A stretch of 64,000 nucleotides of DNA from Bacillus sp. BP-3 (GCF_028401955.1 NZ_JAQOTJ010000003.1:62001-126000); one strand, 5' to 3'; counted from the stretch's first letter, positions 8,765 through 16,366 are shown. Made by a program: numbers and translations. Notes: generated by a model from the letters alone, not told the origin.

Positions 8765-9420
8765 CTGTTTTAATCGTATTGATTAGTACACTTTTATTTA
8801 CATCTTTTGTGGCAGATCAATACTACATATGGTGCAGCATTTTCTTTTTAATTATGATTATGCTACCATTTTATGTGCGTTTTGAGAGAAAAGCGTTTGT
8901 TTCACGTGAAATTGTACTGGTAGCTGTTCTAGCGGCAATTGCAGCGATTAGCCGAGTTCCGTTTTCAATCATTCCAAGTGTACAACCAACATCGTTTGTG
9001 ATTATCGTATCAGCAATTGTATTTGGCAGTGAGACCGGTTTCCTTATCGGTGCAACAGCTGCCCTTGTTTCTAATATCTTTTTAGGACAAGGACCTTGGA
9101 CACCATGGCAAATGTTTTGCTGGGGTATGATGGGATTTTCGGCAGGATTATTGCGGCATACGTGGATGATGAAAACTTTATGGGGAAGAGTCCTCTTTGG
9201 CTTTATCGCAGGATTTGCTTTTAACTGGATAATGAATTTATGGTTCCTTATTGGCTTTTTGAAAGAATTAACATGGGATACTTTTATAAAAGCATATATG
9301 ACAAGCTTTTATTTTGATCTAGCCCATGCACTTTCCAATGTCCTTTTTCTTTGGATGTTTAGTACATCCTGGCTTAAAATATTGACACGCTTTAAGAGGA
9401 AGTATGGCATATTAGAGTAA
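8734..9420 (+). CDS. ECF transporter S component (CbrT/CblT-like, probable cobalamin or precursor)
   Basis: Membrane protein of 228 residues with about six helices. After two N-terminal segments it contains the small-residue pattern 'VLVAVLAAIAAISR' and 'GPWTPWQMFCWGMMGFSAGLL'. This resembles S components grouped with cobalamin or cobalamin-precursor transport (CbrT/CblT). It should bind the substrate in the membrane and be powered by the T and A proteins encoded upstream. GTG 8734 overlaps the ATPase gene by 31 bases; the nearest ribosome site (GGGAGG, 8714-8719) is distant. Substrate assignment rests on motif memory plus the transcobalamin-like partners. Confidence 0.75.
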   Translation: MSRRYACIVLAVLIVLISTLLFTSFVADQYYIWCSIFFLIMIMLPFYVRFERKAFVSREIVLVAVLAAIAAISRVPFSIIPSVQPTSFVIIVSAIVFGSETGFLIGATAALVSNIFLGQGPWTPWQMFCWGMMGFSAGLLRHTWMMKTLWGRVLFGFIAGFAFNWIMNLWFLIGFLKELTWDTFIKAYMTSFYFDLAHALSNVLFLWMFSTSWLKILTRFKRKYGILE

Positions 9421-9514
9421 GGAACTATCACTTACGTAAATAGTGAATAAATTTTTCTTGTACGACATAAATATATACAGTAGGATCGCGACTTACATAT
9501 TCGTTTGCCTTTTG

Positions 9515-9551
9515 AGACACTTCTTACATTCAGTAGGAGGTGTCTTTTTTA
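9515..9551 (+). terminator. Terminator after the ECF operon
   Basis: Twelve-pair stem (9515-9526 with 9534-9545, including G-U pairs) followed by a T-run, about 95 bases after the S-component stop. It fits the end of the 3.8-9.4 kb operon. Bases 9421-9514 and 9552-9700 show no gene. Confidence 0.75.
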
Positions 9552-9701
9552 TCTTGAAAATTTAATTAAATAGCGATTCGATATAATCAATAAATACTAT
9601 AATGACAGGTAAAAAGAATGGGTTTCACTTTTAAGTGTGAATGAGAAGAAGATGAAAGAAAATACTCCAAAGCATAGTGAGAGTACTGATATAGTCTCTT
9701 A

Positions 9702-9738
9702 AAAAAGAAGATAACCCCCAGGGGATTATCTTCTTTTT
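9702..9738 (-). terminator. Terminator of the rap-phr unit
   Basis: A-rich stem AAGAAGATAACCCC with its near-complement (one bulge) and a T-run on the minus strand. It lies about 90 bases after the phr stop and probably ends that transcript. Confidence 0.7.
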
Positions 9739-9828
9739 GGTTTTAGTATATTGATAAATATTTTGTTGTATATTCAAAGTAACCACTATATGAATTATCT
9801 CTGAATAATGTATTTTTTTATTGTAAAA

Positions 9829-9999
9829 TCAAAACGTTTTTCCATGTTCTTCTTGAACAGAGTTTAGAGCATCTGATTGTTTTATGAATGTTTTACCATG
9901 TTCCGCCTGTAATGTGTTTGAAGGAGTATACCCAATAAGTCCTGTTAGTAGTAAAGTTAATCCGAATGTAATTCCAAAAAATTTAGCTGTTTTTTTCAT
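9829..9999 (-). CDS. Phr-type exported signalling peptide precursor with duplicated hexapeptide
   Basis: Short 56-residue gene. It begins MKKTAKFFG, has a hydrophobic secretion segment (residues 7-24), and has a polar C-terminal part in which EHGKTF occurs twice, at residues 33-38 and again at the very C terminus (51-56). The two coding units differ at three codons, all synonymous (GGT/GGA, ACA/ACG, TTC/TTT). The ATG shares its A with the Rap stop codon (TAATG), so translation is coupled. AAGGAGG lies upstream inside rap. By analogy with Phr peptides, secreted pro-peptide would be cleaved to a short C-terminal peptide that is re-imported and inhibits the partner Rap. HGKTF or EHGKTF is the predicted signal. 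Confidence 0.85.
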   Translation of the reverse strand: MKKTAKFFGITFGLTLLLTGLIGYTPSNTLQAEHGKTFIKQSDALNSVQEEHGKTF

Positions 10000-11093
10000 T
10001 ATTTTAAAGCCTCCTTATCTTGTAGTTTTTGTTCGGCTTCGTGTGACTTGTAAAAATATTGACTTGCTTTATCTGATTGATTAGAAGCATAAAACTTTAA
10101 AGCCAATTGTTTAGAGTAGTCATGTACGAATCCTAATAAATCTTCTTGCTCAAAGTATTGAATTCCTTCTTTAATTATTATTTCAAATGTACTAGTTGGT
10201 AATTTTGTATTTAATGCATGAATGATGGAGAAGTGGTGTTTATATTCAATAGCTTGTAAACGATTACAAATTTCCAATCCCTTTTCAATTAATTTATTTG
10301 TTTCTTTAGTATGACCTAATTTAAAATGTTCTCTTGCTAATAGAAAGGTACATTTATAGTCAGTTTCAGGATCTTCAATAGAAGCAGATAAATTTCTAAT
10401 AGCAGCCTCAGATAAGTTTTGCTCAGCATATAAGAAGCCTAAATTATGTCTGATTTTTAGAGCAAGTTGTGTATTTTTCTTTTTATTAACAATATCTAAA
10501 GCATTTATGAAATATTCTTCAGCAGCTTCATATTGACCTAAAGAAGTGCATGTAAGTCCTAAAATATTGGTACAACCAGCAATATTAATCTCATTTCCTA
10601 ATGAATTTTCATAATATTTTTTGGCTTTTGTTGCATAATTGATAGCCACAAGTGGTTGACGAATTTGATAGTTGAATGCTGCGAATTTGTAGGAAAATTC
10701 AGCTTTCTCAGCTTCGTCAGGTATATTCTTTAATAACTCTTTAGCATTGTTAAAGTACACGTTAGCTTCTTTAAATTTACCAATTTCAGTAGCATGTATT
10801 GCATTAAAAAAATAATAGTAATACGATAAAAAATTGTCAGCTGGTTTTTCAAAGCTGTTTATTTTTTCTGACAAAATTTTGGATTCTCTAAAATCATTTA
10901 TAAGTAATTGATATCTAAACTCTAGTAAAGAGTAGTAGAATAAAATATTTTGATTTCCCTCGATATTATCAATTTTTTCCTTGACATCATTTCTAATTTC
11001 AAGTGCAAGAACAGTATTTTGATTACGAATTGAATCGTGCCATTTATTTAGTAGAGATGTAATTTGTTCTATCGCAACTTTTGTAGTCTCCAT
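9999..11093 (-). CDS. Rap-family aspartate phosphatase/regulator (TPR protein)
   Basis: Cytoplasmic protein of 364 residues with the Rap layout: an N-terminal three-helix domain (about 1-70; 'IEQITSLLNKWHDSIRNQN') followed by TPR repeats to the C terminus ('LGQYEAAEEYFINALDI', 'AIRNLSASIE', 'DKASQYFYKSHEAEQ'). Rap proteins dephosphorylate Spo0F~P or block response regulators and are inhibited by their Phr peptide. The phr gene overlaps its 3' end by one base. AGGAGGG seven bases before the ATG supports the start. Whether it acts on Spo0F or a DNA-binding regulator cannot be told from sequence. Confidence 0.92.
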   Translation of the reverse strand: METTKVAIEQITSLLNKWHDSIRNQNTVLALEIRNDVKEKIDNIEGNQNILFYYSLLEFRYQLLINDFRESKILSEKINSFEKPADNFLSYYYYFFNAIHATEIGKFKEANVYFNNAKELLKNIPDEAEKAEFSYKFAAFNYQIRQPLVAINYATKAKKYYENSLGNEINIAGCTNILGLTCTSLGQYEAAEEYFINALDIVNKKKNTQLALKIRHNLGFLYAEQNLSEAAIRNLSASIEDPETDYKCTFLLAREHFKLGHTKETNKLIEKGLEICNRLQAIEYKHHFSIIHALNTKLPTSTFEIIIKEGIQYFEQEDLLGFVHDYSKQLALKFYASNQSDKASQYFYKSHEAEQKLQDKEALK

Positions 11094-11222
11094 TCATAAA
11101 CCCTCCTAATTTATATTTATTCAATTGTATCAAGTTTTAAAATATTTAGTTATTGAGAAATTTTTTTCTTTTACTAAGATTTTAAAGAGGTCTAAACTTG
11201 GTTAAAGGAGAGGGGAAAAGAA

Positions 11223-11378
11223 GTGATTGGAAGTCAAGGAAAAGGGAGTGAAGAACCGATTGTTCAAAGCTGGATGTCGGCAGCGAGTATATATTTTCTT
11301 GATTATGATGGGAATGAGTTAGAATTTATTTCTTTGTTATTTGATGGGCCTAACGATCATGAATATTACCATATTTAA
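11223..11378 (+). pseudogene. C-terminal remnant of a VOC/glyoxalase-like gene
   Basis: A 51-codon frame after AAAGGAGAGGGG. Its end 'AASIYFLDYDGNELEFISLL' is typical of the last beta-alpha unit of VOC proteins, including the metal-ligand Glu. The N-terminal half of the domain is missing, so this is a truncated remnant even though it retains a plausible GTG start. It lies in a decayed stretch (11.1-11.65 kb). Confidence 0.6.
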
Positions 11379-11412
11379 GTGAATGGGAGAAGGAGATAGA
11401 GAATAAAAGGGT

Positions 11413-11637
11413 TTGAGGAAAAAATTTTATAATGAAAAAAGATTACAGTGTGTTGTTGTAACTGGAATTGTTCAATTAAAGACACCATGGTTTGTCATTG
11501 CGTTTATTCCAAGCTGCATTCGAGCTATCGTTTTGTATGGTAAAAAAGTATCTGTTTTAAAAGTGGGTGTGTGGGAAATCGTCAATTCAATTTATTTTTT
11601 CATTGCTACTATAGTGTTATTTCAATTTAAGGGCTGA
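11413..11637 (+). CDS. Small hypothetical membrane protein (possibly a fragment)
   Basis: 74 codons from a TTG start preceded by AAAAGGG. The middle and C-terminal parts are hydrophobic (two possible membrane segments), with a basic N terminus. No family was recognised. It sits between a VOC remnant and a terminator in a decayed stretch, so it may be the end of a larger lost gene. Low confidence that it is functional. Confidence 0.35.
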   Translation: MRKKFYNEKRLQCVVVTGIVQLKTPWFVIAFIPSCIRAIVLYGKKVSVLKVGVWEIVNSIYFFIATIVLFQFKG

Positions 11638-11647
11638 TATTAAGTAA

Positions 11648-11686
11648 TAAAAAAGTAAGCATGATTCATATGTGCTTACTTTTTAT
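11648..11686. terminator. Bidirectional terminator
   Basis: Stem AAAAAGTAAGCA paired with TGCTTACTTTTT around a 9-nt loop, between convergent genes; usable on both strands. Confidence 0.75.
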
Positions 11687-11698
11687 TGTAAGGCATTT

Positions 11699-11890
11699 TT
11701 ATTCTTGAGATAAAACTTCAGCTGTACTATCACATTGATGCAGTGCATGTTGAACAGCTTGTAAAGATTGTTCAATGCGTTGACGATTATCTGATTTCTC
11801 AACTGTTTGTAAGGCATTTTGTAAACAATTCTTTGCTTCGTGTAAAGCTTGGCAAGAATCTTGAACGTGACCACGTGCATTTTTTTGCAT
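11699..11890 (-). CDS. Small conserved-looking helical protein of unknown function
   Basis: 63 residues beginning MQKNARGHVQDSCQ, rich in Gln, Ala and His and predicted wholly helical, with heptad-like spacing that could form a helical hairpin. AAAGGAGGCG lies six bases before the ATG at 11890, an excellent ribosome site, so I trust this start over an upstream ATG. It has its own terminator downstream. No family was recognised. The composition resembles small spore-associated or coat-associated Bacillus proteins, but that is only an impression. Confidence 0.7.
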   Translation of the reverse strand: MQKNARGHVQDSCQALHEAKNCLQNALQTVEKSDNRQRIEQSLQAVQHALHQCDSTAEVLSQE

Positions 11891-11989
11891 GACTGCGCCT
11901 CCTTTGGTTTTATACATTTGTAGTATGAGCAAAACAAAATAAAATATCAGAGCAGTCTAAAAAATAAATCCTGATTATTCTTATGAGAA

Positions 11990-12018
11990 TTGACTTTTTA
12001 GGTTATATTCATTATAGT
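11990..12018 (+). promoter_or_regulatory. Promoter of the SAM riboswitch transcript
   Basis: TTGACT (11990-11995), 17-bp spacer, TATAGT (12013-12018). It is a good sigma-A promoter about 20 bases upstream of the aptamer. Confidence 0.65.
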
Positions 12019-12037
12019 AAGAGATAAAGTGAATATT

Positions 12038-12178
12038 TTCTTATCCAGAGAGGTGGAGGGACTGGCCCGATGAAACCCAGCAACCACGATGTAGGTGCTA
12101 ATTCCAGCAGAACAGTTTTGTTCTGACAGATAAGAAGGAAGAGATATGTACCGCTTCTTCTTATCGAAGAGGTTTTTT
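12038..12178 (+). promoter_or_regulatory. SAM-I (S-box) riboswitch with transcription terminator
   Basis: Contains the conserved S-box core: CTTATCCAGAGAGGTGGAGG, GGCCCGATGAAACCCAGCAACC and the GGTGCTAATTCCAGCAG segment. P1 pairs TTCTTATC (12038-12045) with GATAAGAA (12129-12136). The 3' side of P1 can instead pair with CTTCTTCTTATC (12154-12165) as an antiterminator, which competes with a terminator formed by 12151-12157 and 12167-12172 followed by seven T. SAM binding should favour P1 and termination, so the downstream gene is expected on when SAM is low. Confidence 0.95.
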
Positions 12179-12236
12179 TATTGCAAAAAAACCGATAATG
12201 AAAGATGGACAACGAGAAGAAAGGAACGATCATGTT

Positions 12237-12488
12237 ATGACACTTGAGAAATATATTACACTACGTAATGCAATTTATAAATATATGGAAGAGAAGGAAG
12301 AACCGATTACATTATTAGATATTCAACAACATATTGCAGCTGAACATGAAGGGAAATTTGCGAAGAAGATGCTGCAGCAATTTTACTTACTACGACTGCT
12401 AGATGAACTAAAATTAGATGGGAAAATTACGTTAGCAGAGCAACATAAATGTATAGATGATAAGGGGATATATTACATTGTAAAATAA
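12237..12488 (+). CDS. 83-residue protein of unknown function under SAM riboswitch control
   Basis: Short charged protein that begins MTLEKYITLRNAIYKYM and contains 'ITLLDIQQHIAAEH', 'LLRLLDELKLDGKITLAEQH' and a final 'DDKGIYYIVK'. The helix-helix-helix-beta-hairpin pattern looks like a small winged-helix domain, but I do not recognise a family. ATG 12237 is preferred, with GAAAGGA 11 bases before it; 12198 has no ribosome site. It directly follows the S-box riboswitch, an unusual target because S-box switches normally control methionine, cysteine or SAM genes. It has its own terminator, so it is a one-gene riboswitch unit. Confidence 0.7.
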   Translation: MTLEKYITLRNAIYKYMEEKEEPITLLDIQQHIAAEHEGKFAKKMLQQFYLLRLLDELKLDGKITLAEQHKCIDDKGIYYIVK

Positions 12489-12489
12489 C

Positions 12490-12516
12490 AAAAAGGGGGT
12501 TACTCTCCCTTTTTTA
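12490..12516 (+). terminator. Terminator of the SAM-riboswitch unit
   Basis: AAAAAGGG...CCCTTTTTT hairpin with T-run immediately after the stop. Confidence 0.7.
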
Positions 12517-12566
12517 TAGTATTATTTATTTGAAAATTCATTTTGTTCGAAGAGCGTTATGTAGAT

Positions 12567-12594
12567 AAAAAGACTGTGTTATGCAGTCTTTTTA
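12567..12594. terminator. Second hairpin/terminator
   Basis: AAAAAGACTG, 7-nt loop, CAGTCTTTTT. Usable on both strands. No obvious gene ends here on the minus strand, so it may be a relic. Bases 12595-12797 hold no gene; GGACACC...GGTGTC (near 12670-12696) is another short hairpin. Confidence 0.6.
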
Positions 12595-12797
12595 CAAGAG
12601 AATGGTGCTGAGTGTGTAGTGTTAAAAAATTAAATGTGCCCCTAAAGATGAGCGTTTTCGGCTAACAAATAAAAAGGACACCATCGCCGAATAGGTGTCA
12701 GTTGTTTTGTCAAAGAGGCTTGCCCCTTGACATGTATTAGAATAGCATGTGAGCATAGAAAAAGTCAAAAGGGAATTAAAGGAAGGTGTTGTTTACA

Positions 12798-12935
12798 ATG
12801 AACATATTAATTGTATATGCACATCCAAACTCTTATAGCTTCAACGGTGCCATTTTGAAACAAGTGAAAAATAGTAAACAAGAAAAAAGAGAGAAATGGC
12901 TGCAAAAGATATATGAAAAGGCAACAAGATTATGA
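12798..12935 (+). pseudogene. Internally deleted flavodoxin-fold NAD(P)H dehydrogenase gene
   Basis: 45 codons after GGAAGGTG. The start, MNILIVYAHPNSYSFNGAIL, is the typical first beta strand and phosphate loop of KefF/MdaB/YwrO-type quinone reductases. The next residues (REKWLQKIYEKATRL) look like the extreme C terminus of the same family. The roughly 130 residues expected between are missing, so an in-frame internal deletion is likely. The stop overlaps the next ATG (ATGA). Confidence 0.7.
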
Positions 12936-13300
12936 AAAATAGAGAACTGATTTACAAAATTGCGAATGTATGTAAAAGAGAAGATGATTTGTTTTTTTCT
13001 TATCTGGATTGTTTACTTGGTATAAAGGAGAATAGCAAGCAATTTTCTAAAGCCAAACAAGAAGTGCAAGAAGAGTATCTTATAAGAGGTATTTGTGAGA
13101 GAGAAGTAGACATATTAGTAGAACAAAGTGAACAAGTTGTAGAGTTGTATATACCTAAGTTGCTCCAATGGGAATTTTTACAGGAAAATGTTCATTATAT
13201 AGAAGAGATATGTTCTATGGTATTTCAGTTAAAACCGTTATGTTTTTCAGAAGAACAATGGAAATATGTAATTACAATTATAGAGAAAGAGCTGTCATGA
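12932..13300 (+). CDS. Hypothetical protein, helical, 122 residues
   Basis: Begins MKNRELIYKIANVCKRED and is rich in Glu, Lys and Leu, with no membrane segment or recognised motif; probably all-helical and cytoplasmic. Its ATG overlaps the stop of the deleted reductase gene, so it may depend on translation of that remnant. The terminator stem includes its last codons. No function proposed. Confidence 0.6.
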   Translation: MKNRELIYKIANVCKREDDLFFSYLDCLLGIKENSKQFSKAKQEVQEEYLIRGICEREVDILVEQSEQVVELYIPKLLQWEFLQENVHYIEEICSMVFQLKPLCFSEEQWKYVITIIEKELS

Positions 13301-13312
13301 GACAGCTCTTTT
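13286..13312 (+). terminator. Terminator embedded in the end of the preceding gene
   Basis: AAAGAGCTGTC / GACAGCTCTTT, an 11-bp perfect stem whose 4-nt loop (ATGA) contains the stop codon of the preceding gene. Confidence 0.75.
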
Positions 13313-13338
13313 CGTAACAAAAATTTAGGGATTTAAAC

Positions 13339-14601
13339 TTAATTAGAGGACTCCCTCTGTAAGTATTCTGCAATTTGCAAATACATTTTGCTATATGCGG
13401 ATTGTATTTCTCCATTATGATTCGCATTGGAAGAAAAATGAACGATAACCATATGTGCAGTTGGGTCGATATATAATCGTTGTCCATAACTGCCTAGTAC
13501 TTCAAAGGCATTATGTTCATTGTGGGAGATCCACCACTGATTATGGTATGAATATTCTTCGCCATCGCCAACAGGGAGATCGTATTTTTTAATATCCTTA
13601 ATTTCTTCAATTATAGAAGAAGAAATAACTTGTTTCCCGTCATATACACCATTGTCTAAAATCATCTTTCCGAATCTCGCCATATCTCGTGCAGTGGTAT
13701 TTAATCCTGCACTTGCCTGTTCCACTCCAGTTTTGTCAACAACGTAATATGCATTTTCTTCTGCGCCAATTGGTGACCAAATCCGTTCACTTACTAAATC
13801 TGCGAGTGATTTTCCTGTTACAGTACGAAGGAGCCAGGCTAGTGTTTCAGCAGAACCGTTATTATATGAAAATGTTTCCCCTGGAGCAGCGGTTTCATTT
13901 GCTTCTAGTAACATATCATATATTGTTGTCGGTCCATTATAGTATTTACCACGAGGAAGAAGATTGCTTGCTAAATATAATTGTGCATCCTGGTTATCTA
14001 ATCCAGCCTGTTTAAAACCGTGAGTTGGATATTTTGCTGAAACTTGCATATCTAACAGTTGTTGAATTGTTGCGATTCCAAATGGTGTTCCTTGTAACTC
14101 TTTTACATATGTTTCAGCAGTTGCATTGGGTTGTAGCTTTCCTTCTTCAATGAGTGAATTAACGAGCAGCCCTGTAAATACTTTTGCTACTGATGCCATA
14201 CCGTGCGGTTCGCTTTCTTTATATCCATGAAAGTACAGTTCATATACAAGCTTTCCATCATGTAAAACAATAAAGGCATCTGTTTTATGTTTTTCTAATA
14301 ATTTCCGAACCGTGGTATTATTTTCATCTTCATCTGTGATTTCTAGATTATCTAGATTTTGCAAATTAGTTGGAATTGAGGATACATAATTTTGATTTTT
14401 AACAACAAATTTTGTTGATGTTAATTCACACATATGTGAATAAGACCAACGGAGATAAGGATCTTGTAACCAATTTTTTTTTGTTACTGTTTGTCTTGAA
14501 GAAAAACTTTTATTTGGATTGAATAACGTAAATCCCATACCAGTCAAGATACATAAAAAAATCAAAATGATTAAAATGAGCGGGGATTTTTTTAGTCTCA
14601 T
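13339..14601 (-). CDS. Serine hydrolase, beta-lactamase class C/PBP4* family
   Basis: 420 residues with an N-terminal membrane anchor or uncleaved signal (about 8-28), so the catalytic domain is outside the cell. SxxK motif 'GMASVAKVFTG' and YxN motif 'FSYNNGSAE' mark a penicillin-binding-protein/beta-lactamase fold, and 'MGFARFGKM'-like spacing ('ARDMARFGKMIL') is typical of family members. Such proteins are often D-amino-peptidases, esterases or accessory PBPs. ATG 14601 is chosen because AAGGAGG is seven bases upstream; an upstream open frame lacks this. It is downstream of and co-directional with the MFS gene. Confidence 0.87.
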   Translation of the reverse strand: MRLKKSPLILIILIFLCILTGMGFTLFNPNKSFSSRQTVTKKNWLQDPYLRWSYSHMCELTSTKFVVKNQNYVSSIPTNLQNLDNLEITDEDENNTTVRKLLEKHKTDAFIVLHDGKLVYELYFHGYKESEPHGMASVAKVFTGLLVNSLIEEGKLQPNATAETYVKELQGTPFGIATIQQLLDMQVSAKYPTHGFKQAGLDNQDAQLYLASNLLPRGKYYNGPTTIYDMLLEANETAAPGETFSYNNGSAETLAWLLRTVTGKSLADLVSERIWSPIGAEENAYYVVDKTGVEQASAGLNTTARDMARFGKMILDNGVYDGKQVISSSIIEEIKDIKKYDLPVGDGEEYSYHNQWWISHNEHNAFEVLGSYGQRLYIDPTAHMVIVHFSSNANHNGEIQSAYSKMYLQIAEYLQRESSN

Positions 14602-14695
14602 AATAAGCCTCCTTCTAGTTTTATTATAAGAGATAAGCCTATTGAGAAGCAAAAAAAAGGAGAGTAAACGTAGAAGTTTACTCTCTCTTATAGGA

Positions 14696-15895
14696 TTAAG
14701 CAGATAATTTTTCTTGCGTTGTTTGCCTTTTGAACTTTTGTTTCCGTCCATGAAGAATATAGTAAATCAGTAATGTAAATGCAACGATAATGGAAGAAAT
14801 AAAATACATATGATGATAACTTGAATGTGCTGCGATAATTCCTAGAACGAATGAACCAATACCAATCCCTGTATCGAAGAATGAGAAATAAGTGGCTGTG
14901 GCAGATCCGCGTCGATGATCTGGTGCAACACTAACTGCAATTGTTTGGAAGCTTGGAATTAGAGTTCCATATCCAAAGCCGATAAGTACGCCAGAAGCTA
15001 GTAACCAAAATGGAGTATGTGATTGGCTTAAAACGAACATTCCAATCATAAAGATAATAATTGATGGATAAATGAGAACATTCTCTCCGAACCGATCGAA
15101 TATTTTTCCTGAAAATGGCCTGGAAATAACAACTACAATGGCATATACAACAAAGAAATAACTAGCAATATCTGCCATGCCGAGCTCTTTCGCATAAACG
15201 GGAATAAATGAAAGAATACCGCTATAAGCAAAGGAAAGTACACAACCTGTAAGGGCAATAGGAATTGTTGAAGGCTCAATTAAATCTTTCCATTGCATAC
15301 GTTTCTTTTCGTTATTGCCTGATGTTTTTTCGTCAGGAATATTTACTAATAGTCCGCATAAAAAAGCAAGTATAGAAAATATAGAACAAAGGATAAATAA
15401 ACCTGTAAACGAGAACTTGGAAATGATTGTTAAACCTAAAAAAGGACCGATAACCATCGGTAAGCTCATAAATACTCCATAATAACCAAGTGCTTCACCG
15501 CGCCTGTGGGGTGGTGCTACATCTGTTATGATTGTACCAGTAGCTGTCGTTGCCATTCCAAATCCGATGCCATGAAAGAAGCGAAGAGCAAGCAGTAAGA
15601 ATAAGCTTTGTGCACCAAAGTACATGATTGTTGCAGCTAAAAATAACGAAAGGGAGATGAATAAAATCTTCTTCCTTCCTAAATCATCAAGCCATTTCCC
15701 TGTAAATGGTCGGCAGATTACAGAAGAAATAAGAAACACTGTAGCGACAAGACCCATTTCTTCAGGCTTTCCTTTTAATCCGTCAATAACATATACAGGT
15801 AAAGTGGTGATAAGCATATAAAATGTTAAAAAGAGAAATAGACTACTCAAACATGTTCCAATAAAGTCTTTCGTCCAAAGTCTTTGACTTTCCAT
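14696..15895 (-). CDS. MFS transporter (drug-efflux type)
   Basis: 399 residues, about 12 membrane helices. It carries motif A 'GKWLDDLGRKKIL' between helices 2 and 3, a second 'GKIFDRFGENVL' after helix 8, and the antiporter-like 'GYYGVFMSLPMVIGPFLG'. It probably exports a small hydrophobic compound. ATG 15895 has GGAGGG six bases upstream; an earlier ATG at 15901 abuts the ribosome site. It follows the MarR gene by 17 bases on the same strand, so MarR-controlled efflux is likely. Confidence 0.88.
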   Translation of the reverse strand: MESQRLWTKDFIGTCLSSLFLFLTFYMLITTLPVYVIDGLKGKPEEMGLVATVFLISSVICRPFTGKWLDDLGRKKILFISLSLFLAATIMYFGAQSLFLLLALRFFHGIGFGMATTATGTIITDVAPPHRRGEALGYYGVFMSLPMVIGPFLGLTIISKFSFTGLFILCSIFSILAFLCGLLVNIPDEKTSGNNEKKRMQWKDLIEPSTIPIALTGCVLSFAYSGILSFIPVYAKELGMADIASYFFVVYAIVVVISRPFSGKIFDRFGENVLIYPSIIIFMIGMFVLSQSHTPFWLLASGVLIGFGYGTLIPSFQTIAVSVAPDHRRGSATATYFSFFDTGIGIGSFVLGIIAAHSSYHHMYFISSIIVAFTLLIYYILHGRKQKFKRQTTQEKLSA

Positions 15896-15912
15896 AGTCA
15901 TCCCTCCAATTT

Positions 15913-16329
15913 TTAATCAAGATTTTGAATTACTTTTTGTAGTACGTGAAAAGCAAGGCGTAGTTCTTCCTCGCTAATATCTTGTAATGTCTTTTTCTCA
16001 AATGAATCTACTTCTTCCTGCCAACTTGGTATCATTGCAATTGCTGTTTCTGATAAAGAAATGAGTTTCTCGCGTCGATCTGTTCCCTCAGTTCGAGTAA
16101 TCCATTCCATTAATTCCATGCGTTTTAAAGTACGGGTCATTGTTGGAGATTCAACGTTTAAATAATGACACAATTCTGTTTGTGTACAAGGTCCAGTTTG
16201 ATTTAGCCGGAAGATCACAGCCCACTGCGCACTGTATAAACCAGTTGGGGAAACACGCTCATTGAAGCGTTTAGAAAATTTCCGAGCGGTTTGGCTGACA
16301 GTGTGAAAAAAGTGTTGTTTTTCGTCCAT
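15913..16329 (-). CDS. MarR-family transcriptional regulator
   Basis: 138 residues with a winged helix-turn-helix. 'CTQTELCHYLNVESPTMTRTLKRMELMEWI' is the recognition region and 'EGTDRREKLISLSE' is the wing containing the conserved D-R-R. It probably represses itself and the downstream MFS gene. An inverted repeat operator lies 20 bases before its start. AAAGGGAA precedes the ATG. Confidence 0.9.
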   Translation of the reverse strand: MDEKQHFFHTVSQTARKFSKRFNERVSPTGLYSAQWAVIFRLNQTGPCTQTELCHYLNVESPTMTRTLKRMELMEWITRTEGTDRREKLISLSETAIAMIPSWQEEVDSFEKKTLQDISEEELRLAFHVLQKVIQNLD

Positions 16330-16348
16330 AGTGTATTCCCTTTCTAAT

Positions 16349-16366
16349 TAGTTACCTAGCTAACTA
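16349..16366. promoter_or_regulatory. MarR operator candidate
   Basis: TAGTTA-CCTAGC-TAACTA, six-base perfect arms around six bases, in the intergenic region between the marR-type gene and the divergent PhaZ-like gene. Its position suits autorepression of marR-MFS. Confidence 0.6.

Noticed and set aside
12727-12760. Promoter with TTGACA for the deleted reductase gene
   Set aside because: TTGACA is present at 12727 but no acceptable -10 lies 16-18 bases downstream, so I did not annotate a promoter.
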